Origin: Aureispira sp964445645
GTDB lineage: Bacteria; Bacteroidota; Bacteroidia; Chitinophagales; Saprospiraceae
DNA: 64,000 nt
NCBI GenBank assembly: GCA_964445645.1
Contig: CAYULH010000001.1
Coordinates: forward strand, 62,001-126,000
Reading direction: 5' to 3'
Shown: positions 9,289 through 18,162 of the stretch, piece by piece
Position numbering within the stretch: the first letter of the stretch is position 1
Layout: each line of letters starts with the position of its first letter
Program-made: the position numbers and the translations under genes
Notes under the pieces: generated by a model
Told to the model about the DNA's origin: nothing
What the model saw: the letters and a program-made list of their open reading frames with translations, nothing else
The model's database searches: none

Positions 9289-10485
9289 TTATAGTTGCTT
9301 ATTCAGATAGTGTGTGCAGGCTGAGGCCGTAGAAAAACATCCTTGTAATAAGAAGCCTCCTGTGGGGGCATCCCAGTCTAGCATTTCACCTATTACAAAT
9401 ATAGAGGGTTTTTGTTGTAGAGAAAAGTGATTTTTAAGCCCTTTTGTAGCGATTCCGCCAATGGTAGAAATGGCCTCTTCTATTGGGCGCAAGCCAGTGG
9501 TCGCTATTTTTAAATCTTTGATAGCCAAAGCAAAGGCCGTAGGCGATAAATAATCGGCCTTGTTGGTGTACAATTTGGCTAAGGCCAAGGCTACTTTTTG
9601 CAACTTCAAAACATGGGCGTAATTCTTAGGAACACAAGAGGTAGTAGTGACTTTTTTGTGTAAATTTTTGAGGGTAGAATGGGGTTTTAAATCCATAGAA
9701 AAAATGGCTTTTGGGTGGTGGGACAAGGCTGTACGCAAATAAGGCACCAAGGGGTAAATAATATTGCCTTCCAAGCCATAATCAGTAACCAGTGCTTCCC
9801 CTTTGAGATAGTTTTCCCCAATTTTGATGGCTATATTCTTGAGCGGCTGCCCTGCAAAACGCTGCTTAAAAGCCATTGGCCAAGGAATTTCAATACCACA
9901 ATTAGAAGCCTGAAAGGGCAGCGTAGCAATGCCCAAGTATTCAAAATGCTGCACCCAATCTCGATTGCTGCCTGTCACCGACCAAGAAGCACCCCCCAAA
10001 GCAAAAATGTAATAATCGGCTTCCACCACTTGTACCTTGCCCTCCTTGGTAGCCACCAAAAGCCGCTCTTGAGCATCAAACCCTTTCCAAGTATGTTGGT
10101 AATGCAAGTGTACCCCTTTGGCAATAATATGATTCCGAATGGCATTCAATACTTGAATTGGTTTAGTGCCTTGAATCGGAAACACACGCCCACTGCTTCC
10201 TACATAAGTAGCAATGCCCAAGTCGTGCAGCCATTGGCGCATGGCTTGGCTGTCAAATTGCCGTAGGGCTTGTTGCAGCGCAGTCACTTCCGAATATTGC
10301 TGATACAGGGCAGCGCCTGTAGCTTGATTGGTCAAATTAAAGCCCCCTTTGCCCGCTACTAGAAATTTGCGGCCCAGAGTTTTGCCCTGCTCGTACAAGT
10401 GTACCTCAAAACGTGCATCCAACTGTGCTGCGGCCATCATACCAGCCGAGCCACCACCAACAATTACAATTTTCTTAGGCTGCAT
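9289..10485 (-). CDS. HI0933-family NAD(P)/FAD-dependent oxidoreductase
   Basis: A 398-residue flavoprotein. The N-terminus KKIVIVGGGSAGMMAAAQL is the dinucleotide-binding Rossmann motif (glycines at 10-12 and 15). A GRKFLVAGKGGFNLTN block follows, typical of the HI0933/YhiN group. The C-terminal GGIATKGL, VIGEMLDWDAPTGGFLLQG block closes the FAD site. The details fit best the subfamily often annotated as aminoacetone-oxidase-like (PP_4765 type), whose physiological substrate is unsettled. It is cytosolic. The gene begins 13 bp after priA ends, so priA and this gene are one transcription unit. Confidence 0.85.
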   Translation of the reverse strand: MQPKKIVIVGGGSAGMMAAAQLDARFEVHLYEQGKTLGRKFLVAGKGGFNLTNQATGAALYQQYSEVTALQQALRQFDSQAMRQWLHDLGIATYVGSSGRVFPIQGTKPIQVLNAIRNHIIAKGVHLHYQHTWKGFDAQERLLVATKEGKVQVVEADYYIFALGGASWSVTGSNRDWVQHFEYLGIATLPFQASNCGIEIPWPMAFKQRFAGQPLKNIAIKIGENYLKGEALVTDYGLEGNIIYPLVPYLRTALSHHPKAIFSMDLKPHSTLKNLHKKVTTTSCVPKNYAHVLKLQKVALALAKLYTNKADYLSPTAFALAIKDLKIATTGLRPIEEAISTIGGIATKGLKNHFSLQQKPSIFVIGEMLDWDAPTGGFLLQGCFSTASACTHYLNKQL

Positions 10486-10498
10486 TTTTATTCTAATT

Positions 10499-13006
10499 CT
10501 AATAAGGATCTACATCAATGACTAGGCGAACAGAAGAGAAGCCCTTTTGGGCACGCAACAAGTTTTGAAGGTCTAGGATAAGTTGTTTGGTATACTCCAA
10601 TTGCTCCGAGCTTTTGCTCAATTTTATCATAATATCTTGCAAGTAATAGGTGCGAATACGTGAAATACCGGGCTTGGCTGGCCCCAATACCTTATCGCCG
10701 AGCTTGGCGTGCAGCGCTTTTGCAAAAAATTGGGCAGCTTTTTCTACTACATCTACTTTTTTGTGTTTGAGTTGTAATTTGATGAGGCGATGAAATGGAG
10801 GATAATGAAATTCATTTCGCTCGGTCATTTCTCGTTGTACAAATTCCTTGAAGCTACTCTGCTTGACCTCTCGAAGCACAGGATGATTGGTCTTGAACGC
10901 TTGAATCAGCACTTTGCCTTGTTTCTTTTTGCGCCCAGCACGGCCACTCACTTGCAGCAACAATTGAAAGGCCCGTTCAGTAGCCCTAAAATCAGGAAAA
11001 TGCAGCATTTGGTCGGCACTCATGACCCCCACCAAGCCCACATTATCAAAATCCAAGCCCTTGGTTACCATTTGTGTACCCACCAAAATATCTACTTCCC
11101 CACTGGCAAAACGAGCAATAATTTTCTCGTGTCCATGTTTGCCCCGCACCGTATCCCAGTCCATGCGTGCCACCTTTACCTCAGGCAAAAAAATCTGCAA
11201 TTCATCTTCGATTTTCTCTGTACCAAAACCCTTAATAATCAGATTGTGATTGCCACAAGCAGGGCAACTGCTGGGTAGTTTTTGGTGATAATTGCAATAA
11301 TGACAATGCAAGTCATTGGTAAATTTGTGATAAGTCAAGCTGACATCACAATCTATACAATCGGCTGTCCAGCCACAAGTATTACAACTATAAACAGGCG
11401 CATAACCTCTTCTATTCTGAAACAAAATCACCTGCTCCCCACCAGCCAAGGTTTCTTCAATGGCCGCCAATAATTGTGGGGTAAAATGCGATTTCATGCG
11501 CTTTTTGCGGGTTTCCTCTCCTGCATCTACAATATGAATAACGGGCAAGGTCGCCTCTCCAAAACGTTTGTTCAACTCTACTAAACCATATTTTTTTTGC
11601 TGTACATTATAATAGGTTTCCAAGGAAGGCGTTGCCGTTCCCAACAGTGTTTTGGCACCATACAAGTAGGAGAGAAACACGGCTGTATCTCGTGCATTGT
11701 AGCGAGGCGCAGGCTCTTTTTGTTTGTAAGAAGGATCATGCTCCTCATCCACAATGATTAGCCCCAAATTATCAAATGGTAAAAACAAAGCAGAACGAGC
11801 ACCCAGCACAATGGGAATGCCCTCCAAGACACTTTGCCAAATCTCGACCCGCTCATTATTATTAAACTTAGAATGATACACCACAATCTGATCGCCAAAA
11901 TGCTTTTGCAAGCGTTGTACAATTTGTGCCGTCAAGGCAATTTCGGGCAGCAAATACAGCACTTGTTTGCCTTGAGCAATCATTTCCTCCATCAACTCCA
12001 CAAAAACCTGTGTTTTGCCACTTCCCGTCACCCCATGCAGTAGCACCACATTTTTTTGCTCAAAAGCTGCTTGCACCTCTACCAAAGCTTGATCCTGCGC
12101 CTGCGATAATTTAAAATTGCCAATGACCGCACCGTTATAATTGCTGAGTCGGCTAATGGCCTTTTGCACCACCACCAAAATTCCTTTATCGACCAATTTT
12201 TTGAGCATAGGAGCTTCAATTCTGGCACGGTCATACAAGGTCTTTTTGGGCACTTCATCCAATTCTTTACTCAATTGGATATAAGCCATCAAGGTTTCGG
12301 CTTGGCGCAAGGCACGGTTGCCAATTTTTTCAAAAGCAACTCTTAGCTGGCTGGGATCACTTTTGTAAGGCTCGGCCAATTCTACCAAATCTACTTTTTT
12401 GGTAGTGTATTTATCTTTTAATTCCTCCTTGACCCGAATAAGGCGTTTTTCCATCAAGCTTTTGATGTAAGGATAGATTGTCTTTTGGTCCAAAATAGCT
12501 TGTACCTCGGCTACCGATAATTCTATACGTTGGTACAAAGCTTCCAGAATAGTGCGTTCTTTTTCGTGTAGGTCTTCTCTTTCAAAATCTTCTTCGGTAA
12601 AATCTGGCCGAATGAGCAGGGTGGTTTCACTGGCTAGTTTGAGTCCAGCCGGGAGGGCAGCATTCATCACCTCCCCCATGGTAGTAGCATAATACTTACT
12701 CATCCATTCCCACAATCTAAATTGCAAGGCAGTTACAACAGGTTCTTCATCTAGTACATTGATAATAGGTTTGGTGGTATACTCTTCGGGGGTATTGTTA
12801 TGTATTTTATAAATCAGAGCCGCATACAATTTGCTTTTGCCAAATTGTACTTCTGCACGACAACCTACACGCACAAATGGCTTTAGATGCAGTGGTACAC
12901 TATAGGTATACAATTTTGGAATAGCAACAGGGATAATGACCGTTACAAATAAACGTGTTGGAGCAGCTTGGTTGTCATTTTCTAATAAGTGCAGAAATTG
13001 TTGCAT
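10499..13006 (-). CDS. priA: primosomal protein N' (replication restart helicase PriA)
   Basis: An 835-residue superfamily 2 helicase that reloads the replisome at stalled forks. The N-terminal DNA-binding region covers ~1-200. Walker A GVTGSGKT is at residues 325-332 and the DEAH-type motif DEEHD near 420. The PriA zinc-binding insertion follows, with eight cysteines in CNTCG, CIDC, CHYC and CPAC. The C-terminal motifs GTQMVTKGLDFDNV and LLQVSGRAGRKKKQG are intact. Length and order are normal. The gene leads the flavoprotein gene. Confidence 0.97.
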   Translation of the reverse strand: MQQFLHLLENDNQAAPTRLFVTVIIPVAIPKLYTYSVPLHLKPFVRVGCRAEVQFGKSKLYAALIYKIHNNTPEEYTTKPIINVLDEEPVVTALQFRLWEWMSKYYATTMGEVMNAALPAGLKLASETTLLIRPDFTEEDFEREDLHEKERTILEALYQRIELSVAEVQAILDQKTIYPYIKSLMEKRLIRVKEELKDKYTTKKVDLVELAEPYKSDPSQLRVAFEKIGNRALRQAETLMAYIQLSKELDEVPKKTLYDRARIEAPMLKKLVDKGILVVVQKAISRLSNYNGAVIGNFKLSQAQDQALVEVQAAFEQKNVVLLHGVTGSGKTQVFVELMEEMIAQGKQVLYLLPEIALTAQIVQRLQKHFGDQIVVYHSKFNNNERVEIWQSVLEGIPIVLGARSALFLPFDNLGLIIVDEEHDPSYKQKEPAPRYNARDTAVFLSYLYGAKTLLGTATPSLETYYNVQQKKYGLVELNKRFGEATLPVIHIVDAGEETRKKRMKSHFTPQLLAAIEETLAGGEQVILFQNRRGYAPVYSCNTCGWTADCIDCDVSLTYHKFTNDLHCHYCNYHQKLPSSCPACGNHNLIIKGFGTEKIEDELQIFLPEVKVARMDWDTVRGKHGHEKIIARFASGEVDILVGTQMVTKGLDFDNVGLVGVMSADQMLHFPDFRATERAFQLLLQVSGRAGRKKKQGKVLIQAFKTNHPVLREVKQSSFKEFVQREMTERNEFHYPPFHRLIKLQLKHKKVDVVEKAAQFFAKALHAKLGDKVLGPAKPGISRIRTYYLQDIMIKLSKSSEQLEYTKQLILDLQNLLRAQKGFSSVRLVIDVDPY

Positions 13007-13747
13007 TAATTAAACCCTTCAGAAGATGAATTAAAAAAAGTAGCGTATATGTTGGGTATATACGTGCTTTGTTGTGTAAATGTTGGACAATGGCTTATTT
13101 TTACGCAAAAAAGATATTGAATAACTTTTTTGGTTGTAATTGTAATAGTTCTAACAACAAAGATACAGTTTTATTAGAGAATTAAGAGGAAGTTATTTTA
13201 GAGGAAAAAGAGTGTAGACTTATAAAGATTACACTAAAAGGAGTATAGCAATTGTAATGAAGTAAAATAATAACTTGGTTATTTTTGCGTGCAAATGATT
13301 GTTTTTGCGTCACAAAAAATTGTAAAAAAATAAAAAAATATTTTCTCGTTTGCATGACCAATAAAATAAGAGTAGGGGGATAATCTATTGTTGTTAGTGG
13401 ATTTGTTTTTAAGTTATTGGTTATCAATGGTTTGTTGTCTTTTGGAGTTCTGTTTTATTTGAAAAAGTCTAAAATATTATTTTCCATTTCCTGAATGGAA
13501 GCTTGTTGGTTTTGATAAAAATGAAATGCCTTCAACTGGTGATAGATTCTAATTATAAAGTAATTCTTGTTGCAATGTTTTGGATGATTTTATACTGTTT
13601 TTAGTGTGTTTTTGGAGCTACAAAAGTCATAAAACGCTATGTTTTGCAATGTAACTTGTGGGTTTACAGTTGTTTATGTTAATGAAGCGTATATGTGCTT
13701 AGTATAATTTCACTGTAGTATAATTACATTTGTGGAGGCTATATAAA

Positions 13748-13831
13748 ATGAGTTTTTATGCCTTTCTCATTGCTATTGAATTATTTCGGACGAAGGATGG
13801 CAGGAAAGAGCAGTTATCATTTATAATATAA
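13748..13831 (+). CDS. possible 27-residue small ORF
   Basis: ATG at 13748, stop TAA at 13829-13831, encoding a peptide beginning MSFYAFLIAIELF. Upstream are TACATTTG (a TAnnTTTG box, near 13724-13731) and GGAGG about 10 nt before the ATG, a rare strong Shine-Dalgarno for this phylum. A 16-bp hairpin follows directly. It may instead be part of a non-coding RNA or a chance frame. Confidence 0.25.
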   Translation: MSFYAFLIAIELFRTKDGRKEQLSFII

Positions 13832-13832
13832 A

Positions 13833-13881
13833 AAAATGATTGTCAAATAAATGGTTTTATTTTTAATTTGATAATCGTTTT
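13833..13881 (+). terminator. 16-bp hairpin in gene-free region
   Basis: Arms 13833-13848 and 13866-13881 pair over 16 bp with two G-U wobbles and no mismatch, around a 17-nt loop. The right arm ends in TTTT. It would end a short transcript from the box near 13724. The DNA strand of use is inferred. Confidence 0.5.
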
Positions 13882-14270
13882 AGTTGTAGCTTTTTTATGT
13901 CACTTTTTATCAAAAAACAAAATTTATTAAAAAATGGGCGGAGTTAATAATGTCACTTGTTGATGAAATTTCTAGGGTTTTTATTTGCTAGAAAACGCCT
14001 ATTGGTTGATTTTAGAGCTTTTGGATGTTGATTGATAGTATTTTGTTTGTTTTTTAATTAAATTAAAAAGTCACAAAAGGTTGTAAAATTAAAATTTTAC
14101 TCCGTTTTGTGGTTTTAAAACAATGTCACATGTATAGGTTTTAATTCTTTTTTTTTGAAAAAGTTTGACAGAGTCATTATTGTCACAAAAAGACAAAAAT
14201 AATTTATTATTGTGTTGGTGGCTTGGTCTATAGGGATAGGATGCGATCAAGATTGTACTGATACGATGTG

Positions 14271-14298
14271 TTGTGCAATAACTAAAAGAATAAATTTG
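14271..14298 (+). promoter_or_regulatory. promoter candidate for the CobW-like gene
   Basis: TAAATTTG at 14291-14298 matches TAnnTTTG exactly. A TTG lies 17 nt upstream (14271-14273). The start codon is 110 bp downstream, leaving a leader that contains one TGTCAC copy (14318-14323). Confidence 0.45.
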
Positions 14299-14408
14299 TG
14301 TTTTCTGTTTAGAATTGTGTCACGAAGATGAACTTTTACACCCATCTTTATTAAATTGTGGCTAAAGTGATGCAGCTAAGAATTTCTTGAAATACATCCT
14401 ATAAAAAT

Positions 14409-15428
14409 ATGTCAGATAAACGCATTCCTGTTACGATTTTAACAGGTTTTTTGGGGGCAGGTAAAACGACATCGCTCAATCATTTGATAAAAAATAATCC
14501 AGCTACGAAGTTTGCGATTATTGAAAACGAATTTGGGGATATTGGTATTGATAATGATTTAGTGGTAGGGGCGGATAGTGGTATTTTTGAATTGTCTAAT
14601 GGTTGTATTTGTTGTTCGCTCAATGGAGAGTTGATTGATACCTTGGTGGAGTTGGTGAATAGTGGAAAAACATTTGAACATCTAATTGTAGAAACAACAG
14701 GGGTAGCCGAACCAGATGGGGTAGCGGCTGCTTTTGTAGCCGAACCAGAGATTCAAGAACGATTTCGGTTGGATGCTACTATATGTATTGTAGATGCTCA
14801 TCATGGATTGGAGTCCTTGGCGGAACGGGAGGAAGCCAAGCGTCAGGCAACCTTTGCAGATGTGTTGGTTATTAACAAAGCAAGCGAAGTGGAGGAGGCA
14901 GACTTAGAAGCACTCAAAGCGGTATTGATGGAAGCCAATCCACTGGCTAGTATTACCACCTGCGATCAAGGACAATTGCCCAATTCTTTACTTCATGTAC
15001 AGGGGTATGAAGACCAAACGGTAGAGGAGAAGTTGCAACACTTTGATACTTCTACCAAACATGTTTGTGATGAACATTGTAATCATGACCACCACCAAGG
15101 TCACAAGCACAATCATAGCAATGATATTGTGACACAGAGTTTTGTATTAGACGAACCGCTAGATATACTCAAATTTAGGCATTGGCTCAATGTTTTGTTG
15201 ATGATACAAGGTCAGAATTTATATCGGGTCAAAGGAATTGTACATTTTCAATATCAAGACAAAAAAGCGATAGTACAATCCGTCAAGAAGATGTGTGTGT
15301 TCTCCTCGGGAACGCCTTGGGGCGCAGGAGAAACGAGGCAAAGTCGTCTAGTTTTTATTGGTAAAAATCTACGTAGGGATATTTTAGAAAAACAATTGCA
15401 ACATTGTTTGTTCAAGGCATTGGTATAA
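14409..15428 (+). CDS. COG0523 (CobW/P47K) family GTPase, metal chaperone-like
   Basis: A 339-residue G3E-family GTPase. The P-loop GFLGAGKTT is at residues 13-21. The family-defining metal-binding CxCC motif lies at 66-69 (CICC), and a base-recognition NKAS is present. A Cys/His-rich stretch near 218-236 (CDEHCNHDHHQGHKHNHS) separates the GTPase domain from the C-terminal CobW domain. Such proteins deliver metals, often zinc, to client enzymes. Which metal cannot be read from the sequence, and no cobalamin synthesis gene is nearby, so a cobW symbol is not given. It stands alone downstream of the long gene-free region, which suggests dedicated regulation. Confidence 0.88.
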   Translation: MSDKRIPVTILTGFLGAGKTTSLNHLIKNNPATKFAIIENEFGDIGIDNDLVVGADSGIFELSNGCICCSLNGELIDTLVELVNSGKTFEHLIVETTGVAEPDGVAAAFVAEPEIQERFRLDATICIVDAHHGLESLAEREEAKRQATFADVLVINKASEVEEADLEALKAVLMEANPLASITTCDQGQLPNSLLHVQGYEDQTVEEKLQHFDTSTKHVCDEHCNHDHHQGHKHNHSNDIVTQSFVLDEPLDILKFRHWLNVLLMIQGQNLYRVKGIVHFQYQDKKAIVQSVKKMCVFSSGTPWGAGETRQSRLVFIGKNLRRDILEKQLQHCLFKALV

Positions 15429-15569
15429 TACTACAATGAACAGCCAAAAAGAGCCACCAATAGTAGTTTTTAGGTAGTCTATTTGTTGTAAAATTGAGAA
15501 TATCCTGTAATTTGTTAGATAGGTTATTTATTTATTTATCGTTGAACACCCCACCAAAAATAGAACACT

Positions 15570-16157
15570 ATGATTCGCATAGCCCAAGAGTCTGATGCCT
15601 CGGCTTTGTTAGATATATACGCACCCTTTGTTACAGATACTGCTGTAACGTTTGAAGTAGAAGTACCTACCTTAGAGGCATTTATCAAAAAAATGAAGGA
15701 GATTAAAGCAGAAGCGCCTTACTTGGTTTATGAACATGAGGGAGAAGTTCTTGGATATGCCTACGCATCGAGTCACAGGCAGCGAGCAGCGTACCGTTGG
15801 ACCAGAGAATTGTCTGTTTATATTAGAGAAGATGCTAAATCCAAGAAGTGTGGTACAGGCTTGTACACCTCTTTATTAGAACTCTTGCGCTGCCAAAATT
15901 ATCGCACGGCATTAGCTGGAATTACCCTGCCCAATATTCCAAGTGTTAATTTTCATGAACGACTTGGCTTTTATCCTGTTGGAGTATATGACAACATAGG
16001 GTTTAAGCTAGGCAAGTCACATCGTGTTGGTTGGTGGCAGTTGATGTTGCAAGAACCACAAGAGCCTGCACAAGAAATTATTGGAATAGAGGAGGTTTTG
16101 TCAACAGAAAAAGGCCAACAAGCGTTGAAACGTGGAGAAGCGAGAATCTTAATTTAA
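15570..16157 (+). CDS. GNAT N-acetyltransferase (phosphinothricin/methionine-sulfoximine acetyltransferase-like)
   Basis: A 195-residue acetyl-CoA-dependent N-acetyltransferase. The N-terminal IRIAQESDASALLDIYAPFV...TAVTFE block is typical of the Pat/MnaT (YncA) group, as are the GYAYASSHRQRAAYRWT strand and the SVYI segment. In the acetyl-CoA loop, GxGxxG-type spacing is weak: KSKKCGTGLYTSLL. The C-terminal NFHERLGFYPVGVYDNIGFKLG and VGWWQL complete the fold. It probably acetylates an amino-acid analogue, but the natural substrate is unknown. The C-terminal ~35 residues, after WWQLML, look like a lineage-specific extension. An aldo/keto reductase gene starts 57 bp downstream. Confidence 0.85.
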   Translation: MIRIAQESDASALLDIYAPFVTDTAVTFEVEVPTLEAFIKKMKEIKAEAPYLVYEHEGEVLGYAYASSHRQRAAYRWTRELSVYIREDAKSKKCGTGLYTSLLELLRCQNYRTALAGITLPNIPSVNFHERLGFYPVGVYDNIGFKLGKSHRVGWWQLMLQEPQEPAQEIIGIEEVLSTEKGQQALKRGEARILI

Positions 16158-16214
16158 AAAATAGAACCAATGAGCTGAAAAGCTCTATCAATAAAACAAT
16201 ACTTAATTATTATT

Positions 16215-17201
16215 ATGGAATATAGAAGATTAGGCAAATCAGGTTTGCAAGTTAGCGCACTTTCCTTGGGATCTTGGCTAACCTTTGGCAAGCAAATCAG
16301 TGATAAAGTTGCCAAAGAATTGATGATTGAGGCTTATGAAAAGGGTGTGAATTTTTTTGATAATGCCGAAATCTATGCAGAGGGCAAATCGGAAATTGTC
16401 ATGGGCAATATCCTCAAACAAGTAGGCTGGCGACGCAGCTCTTATGTGGTGTCTAGCAAGGTTTACTTTGGTGATGGACACAAGCTGCCCAATGAAACAG
16501 GCTTGAGCAGAAAGCACATCACAGAGGCTTGCCATGCCGCCCTCAAACGCTTGCAAGTAGAGTATTTGGATTTGTTCTTTTGCCATCGTCCTGATAAAAA
16601 CACGCCCATAGAAGAGACTGTACGTGCTATGAATACCCTCATTCAACAGGGCAAAATTTTCTATTGGGGAACTTCTGAATGGTCGGCACAGGAAATCATG
16701 GAAGCGCACATGGTTGCCGAAAAATACGGCTTGATAGGCCCAACGATGGAGCAACCACAGTACAATATGTTTCATCGCGACAAGGTAGAAGTAGAATACA
16801 GCCAAATCTACAAAACAGTAGGTTTGGGTACTACTATCTGGTCGCCATTGGCTTCGGGTACATTGACCGATAAATACTTGAATGGACAAGATACCAGCGA
16901 AACACGCCTAGGAATGAACGGAATGGAGTGGCTCAAGGAGCGTTCACTAACCGAAGAGCGTCTGGAATGTGTGCGTGGTTTGCAAAAAATTGCCCAAGAA
17001 ATGGGTACCTCTGTGGCTAAACTAGCCTTGGCATGGTGCCTCAAGAATCCTAATGTAAGTACTGTAATTTTGGGTGCTTCTAAAATGCACCACTTAGAAG
17101 AAAATTTGAGCGCATTGGACTTGCTCGATAGCATGGATGCTGCTGTTATGGAAAGCATTGAAGAAGTATTGGGCAATAAGCCTTCTCGTCCGCTTTGGTA
17201 A
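16215..17201 (+). CDS. aldo/keto reductase (K+-channel beta-subunit-like group)
   Basis: A 328-residue NADPH-dependent carbonyl reductase with the TIM-barrel aldo/keto reductase fold. The catalytic tetrad is visible: Asp in NFFDNAEIYAEG, Tyr in the same segment, Lys in VVSSKVYFG and His in LFFCHRPD. The start MEYRRLGKSGLQVSALSLGSW and the block GTSEWSAQEIMEA are typical of the YghZ/Kv-beta-like subfamily. The C-terminal VILGASKMHHLEENL contributes to cofactor binding. It is cytosolic and shares strand and spacing with the preceding acetyltransferase gene. The natural substrate is not predictable. Confidence 0.92.
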   Translation: MEYRRLGKSGLQVSALSLGSWLTFGKQISDKVAKELMIEAYEKGVNFFDNAEIYAEGKSEIVMGNILKQVGWRRSSYVVSSKVYFGDGHKLPNETGLSRKHITEACHAALKRLQVEYLDLFFCHRPDKNTPIEETVRAMNTLIQQGKIFYWGTSEWSAQEIMEAHMVAEKYGLIGPTMEQPQYNMFHRDKVEVEYSQIYKTVGLGTTIWSPLASGTLTDKYLNGQDTSETRLGMNGMEWLKERSLTEERLECVRGLQKIAQEMGTSVAKLALAWCLKNPNVSTVILGASKMHHLEENLSALDLLDSMDAAVMESIEEVLGNKPSRPLW

Positions 17202-17225
17202 TACTTGGGATGATAAATTGATACC

Positions 17226-17264
17226 ACCTCTCTTTTGGAATAGATTTCTGGAAGAGAGGTTTTT
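17226..17264 (+). terminator. Rho-independent terminator after the aldo/keto reductase gene
   Basis: Perfect 9-bp stem (17226-17234 with 17252-17260), 17-nt loop, followed by TTTTT. It lies 25 bp past the reductase stop and directly abuts the stop of the convergent rloB-like gene at 17266. Confidence 0.8.
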
Positions 17265-17265
17265 G

Positions 17266-18162
17266 TTAGGGGAGTGGCAACACTAAAATTTTTTGGGCAT
17301 AATGGATTCTAATTTCTTGTAACTCTTTTATGTTAATTTCGACTGTCAAAGGTGCTGCATTAGGTAGAATAATTGAATCCTCAAATGAGTAGTCATTCAT
17401 TTGGGGCAGTGTGCATATAGTAACTTCTTTGGATAAAATAGCAGTATCACTTTCATTCAGAACGGCTATTTGTAAGCTTTCTGCATCTATTTGACAGCAG
17501 AAAGTTAGTGCGCCAATAGTAACTACTTCATTTAGTCCAATAAATACATACTCTTCTTTAATGTCCAATAGTTTCCTTAAAAAAACATCTACATCTGTGT
17601 AGGGGTTGATAGAATGTCTGGGAGTATCTACCAATTGTTGGCGCATCTGAAAACGCAGCCAAGCAGCATTTTCTAGTGCAGTAGGCAGATGTGGTTTTAG
17701 AAATGGATAACTATCTGCTTCTCCAGATTTGTTGTAATTAGGAAAGTAACTATTGAATGTTAGATAGTCAATAATATCCCTAGATTTAGGGAAAGCATTC
17801 TTGTTTTTTTCAAAATGCAACAATACCCAATGTTCAAAAGCAATACTTGAAAAGGCAATATTTACGATTTTGCCATTGATAATGGTTGCAGCTAGTTCTA
17901 CCGCTTCTTGATGTTTGGTATAACCATCTTTATCATAAACCACCCACACCTCATCAAAATCATTGATTCTACGTTGAGCCTCTTCAATCAATCCAATAGG
18001 GTCAGATTTATGATTGTTATTAGAACGTTCAGGGTAAATAGTTAGTGCAAATTGTTCTTCATCTTCTATTTCTTCCTTGATACGTTCAAAATATAGTGGT
18101 TCTGTATTTTTACCTTCACAAGCAATGAAAATGGTAGTAGGAGGTACAAATTTTCTAGGCAT
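17266..18162 (-). CDS. RloB-like TOPRIM-type protein of an AbiL-like defence pair
   Basis: A 298-residue protein. The start at 18162 (MPRKFVPPTT) overlaps the stop of the ATPase gene by 8 nt; the open frame to 18210 adds residues inside the ATPase frame. The RloB hallmarks are present: FIACEGKNTEPLYF with acidic E16, VVYDKDGY with D77 and D79 as the TOPRIM-like DxD, and SSIAFEHWVLLHF (E110, H116). RloB proteins pair with AAA/ABC-type ATPases in AbiL and related abortive-infection systems, where the TOPRIM half is thought to be the nuclease effector. From about residue 205 to the end there is a beta-rich extension that I do not recognise from simple RloB proteins. The family call is fairly firm; defence function is inferred from the pair. 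Confidence 0.8.
   Translation of the reverse strand: MPRKFVPPTTIFIACEGKNTEPLYFERIKEEIEDEEQFALTIYPERSNNNHKSDPIGLIEEAQRRINDFDEVWVVYDKDGYTKHQEAVELAATIINGKIVNIAFSSIAFEHWVLLHFEKNKNAFPKSRDIIDYLTFNSYFPNYNKSGEADSYPFLKPHLPTALENAAWLRFQMRQQLVDTPRHSINPYTDVDVFLRKLLDIKEEYVFIGLNEVVTIGALTFCCQIDAESLQIAVLNESDTAILSKEVTICTLPQMNDYSFEDSIILPNAAPLTVEINIKELQEIRIHYAQKILVLPLP

Larger units (their letters stand above)
13007..14408. other. 1.4 kb AT-rich gene-free region
   Basis: Between the divergent starts of priA and the CobW-like gene lies a very AT-rich stretch with no convincing full-length gene; an 81-codon open frame at 13182-13427 looks like chance. It holds a promoter box with a possible 27-codon ORF and a 16-bp hairpin (13724-13881), several TGTCAC hexamers between 13898 and 14323, and a promoter candidate for the CobW-like gene. 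A CAAAGATA (13158-13165, TATCTTTG on the minus strand) could be the -7 box of priA. Confidence 0.6.

Noticed and set aside
13182..13427. 81-codon open frame upstream of priA
   Set aside because: Extremely AT-rich, low-complexity peptide rich in Phe/Ile, no ribosome-binding context, no recognisable family; it is likely chance.
14409..15428. Naming the GTPase cobW
   Set aside because: The CxCC and His-rich features fit COG0523 in general, and no cobalamin pathway gene is nearby to support the specific name.
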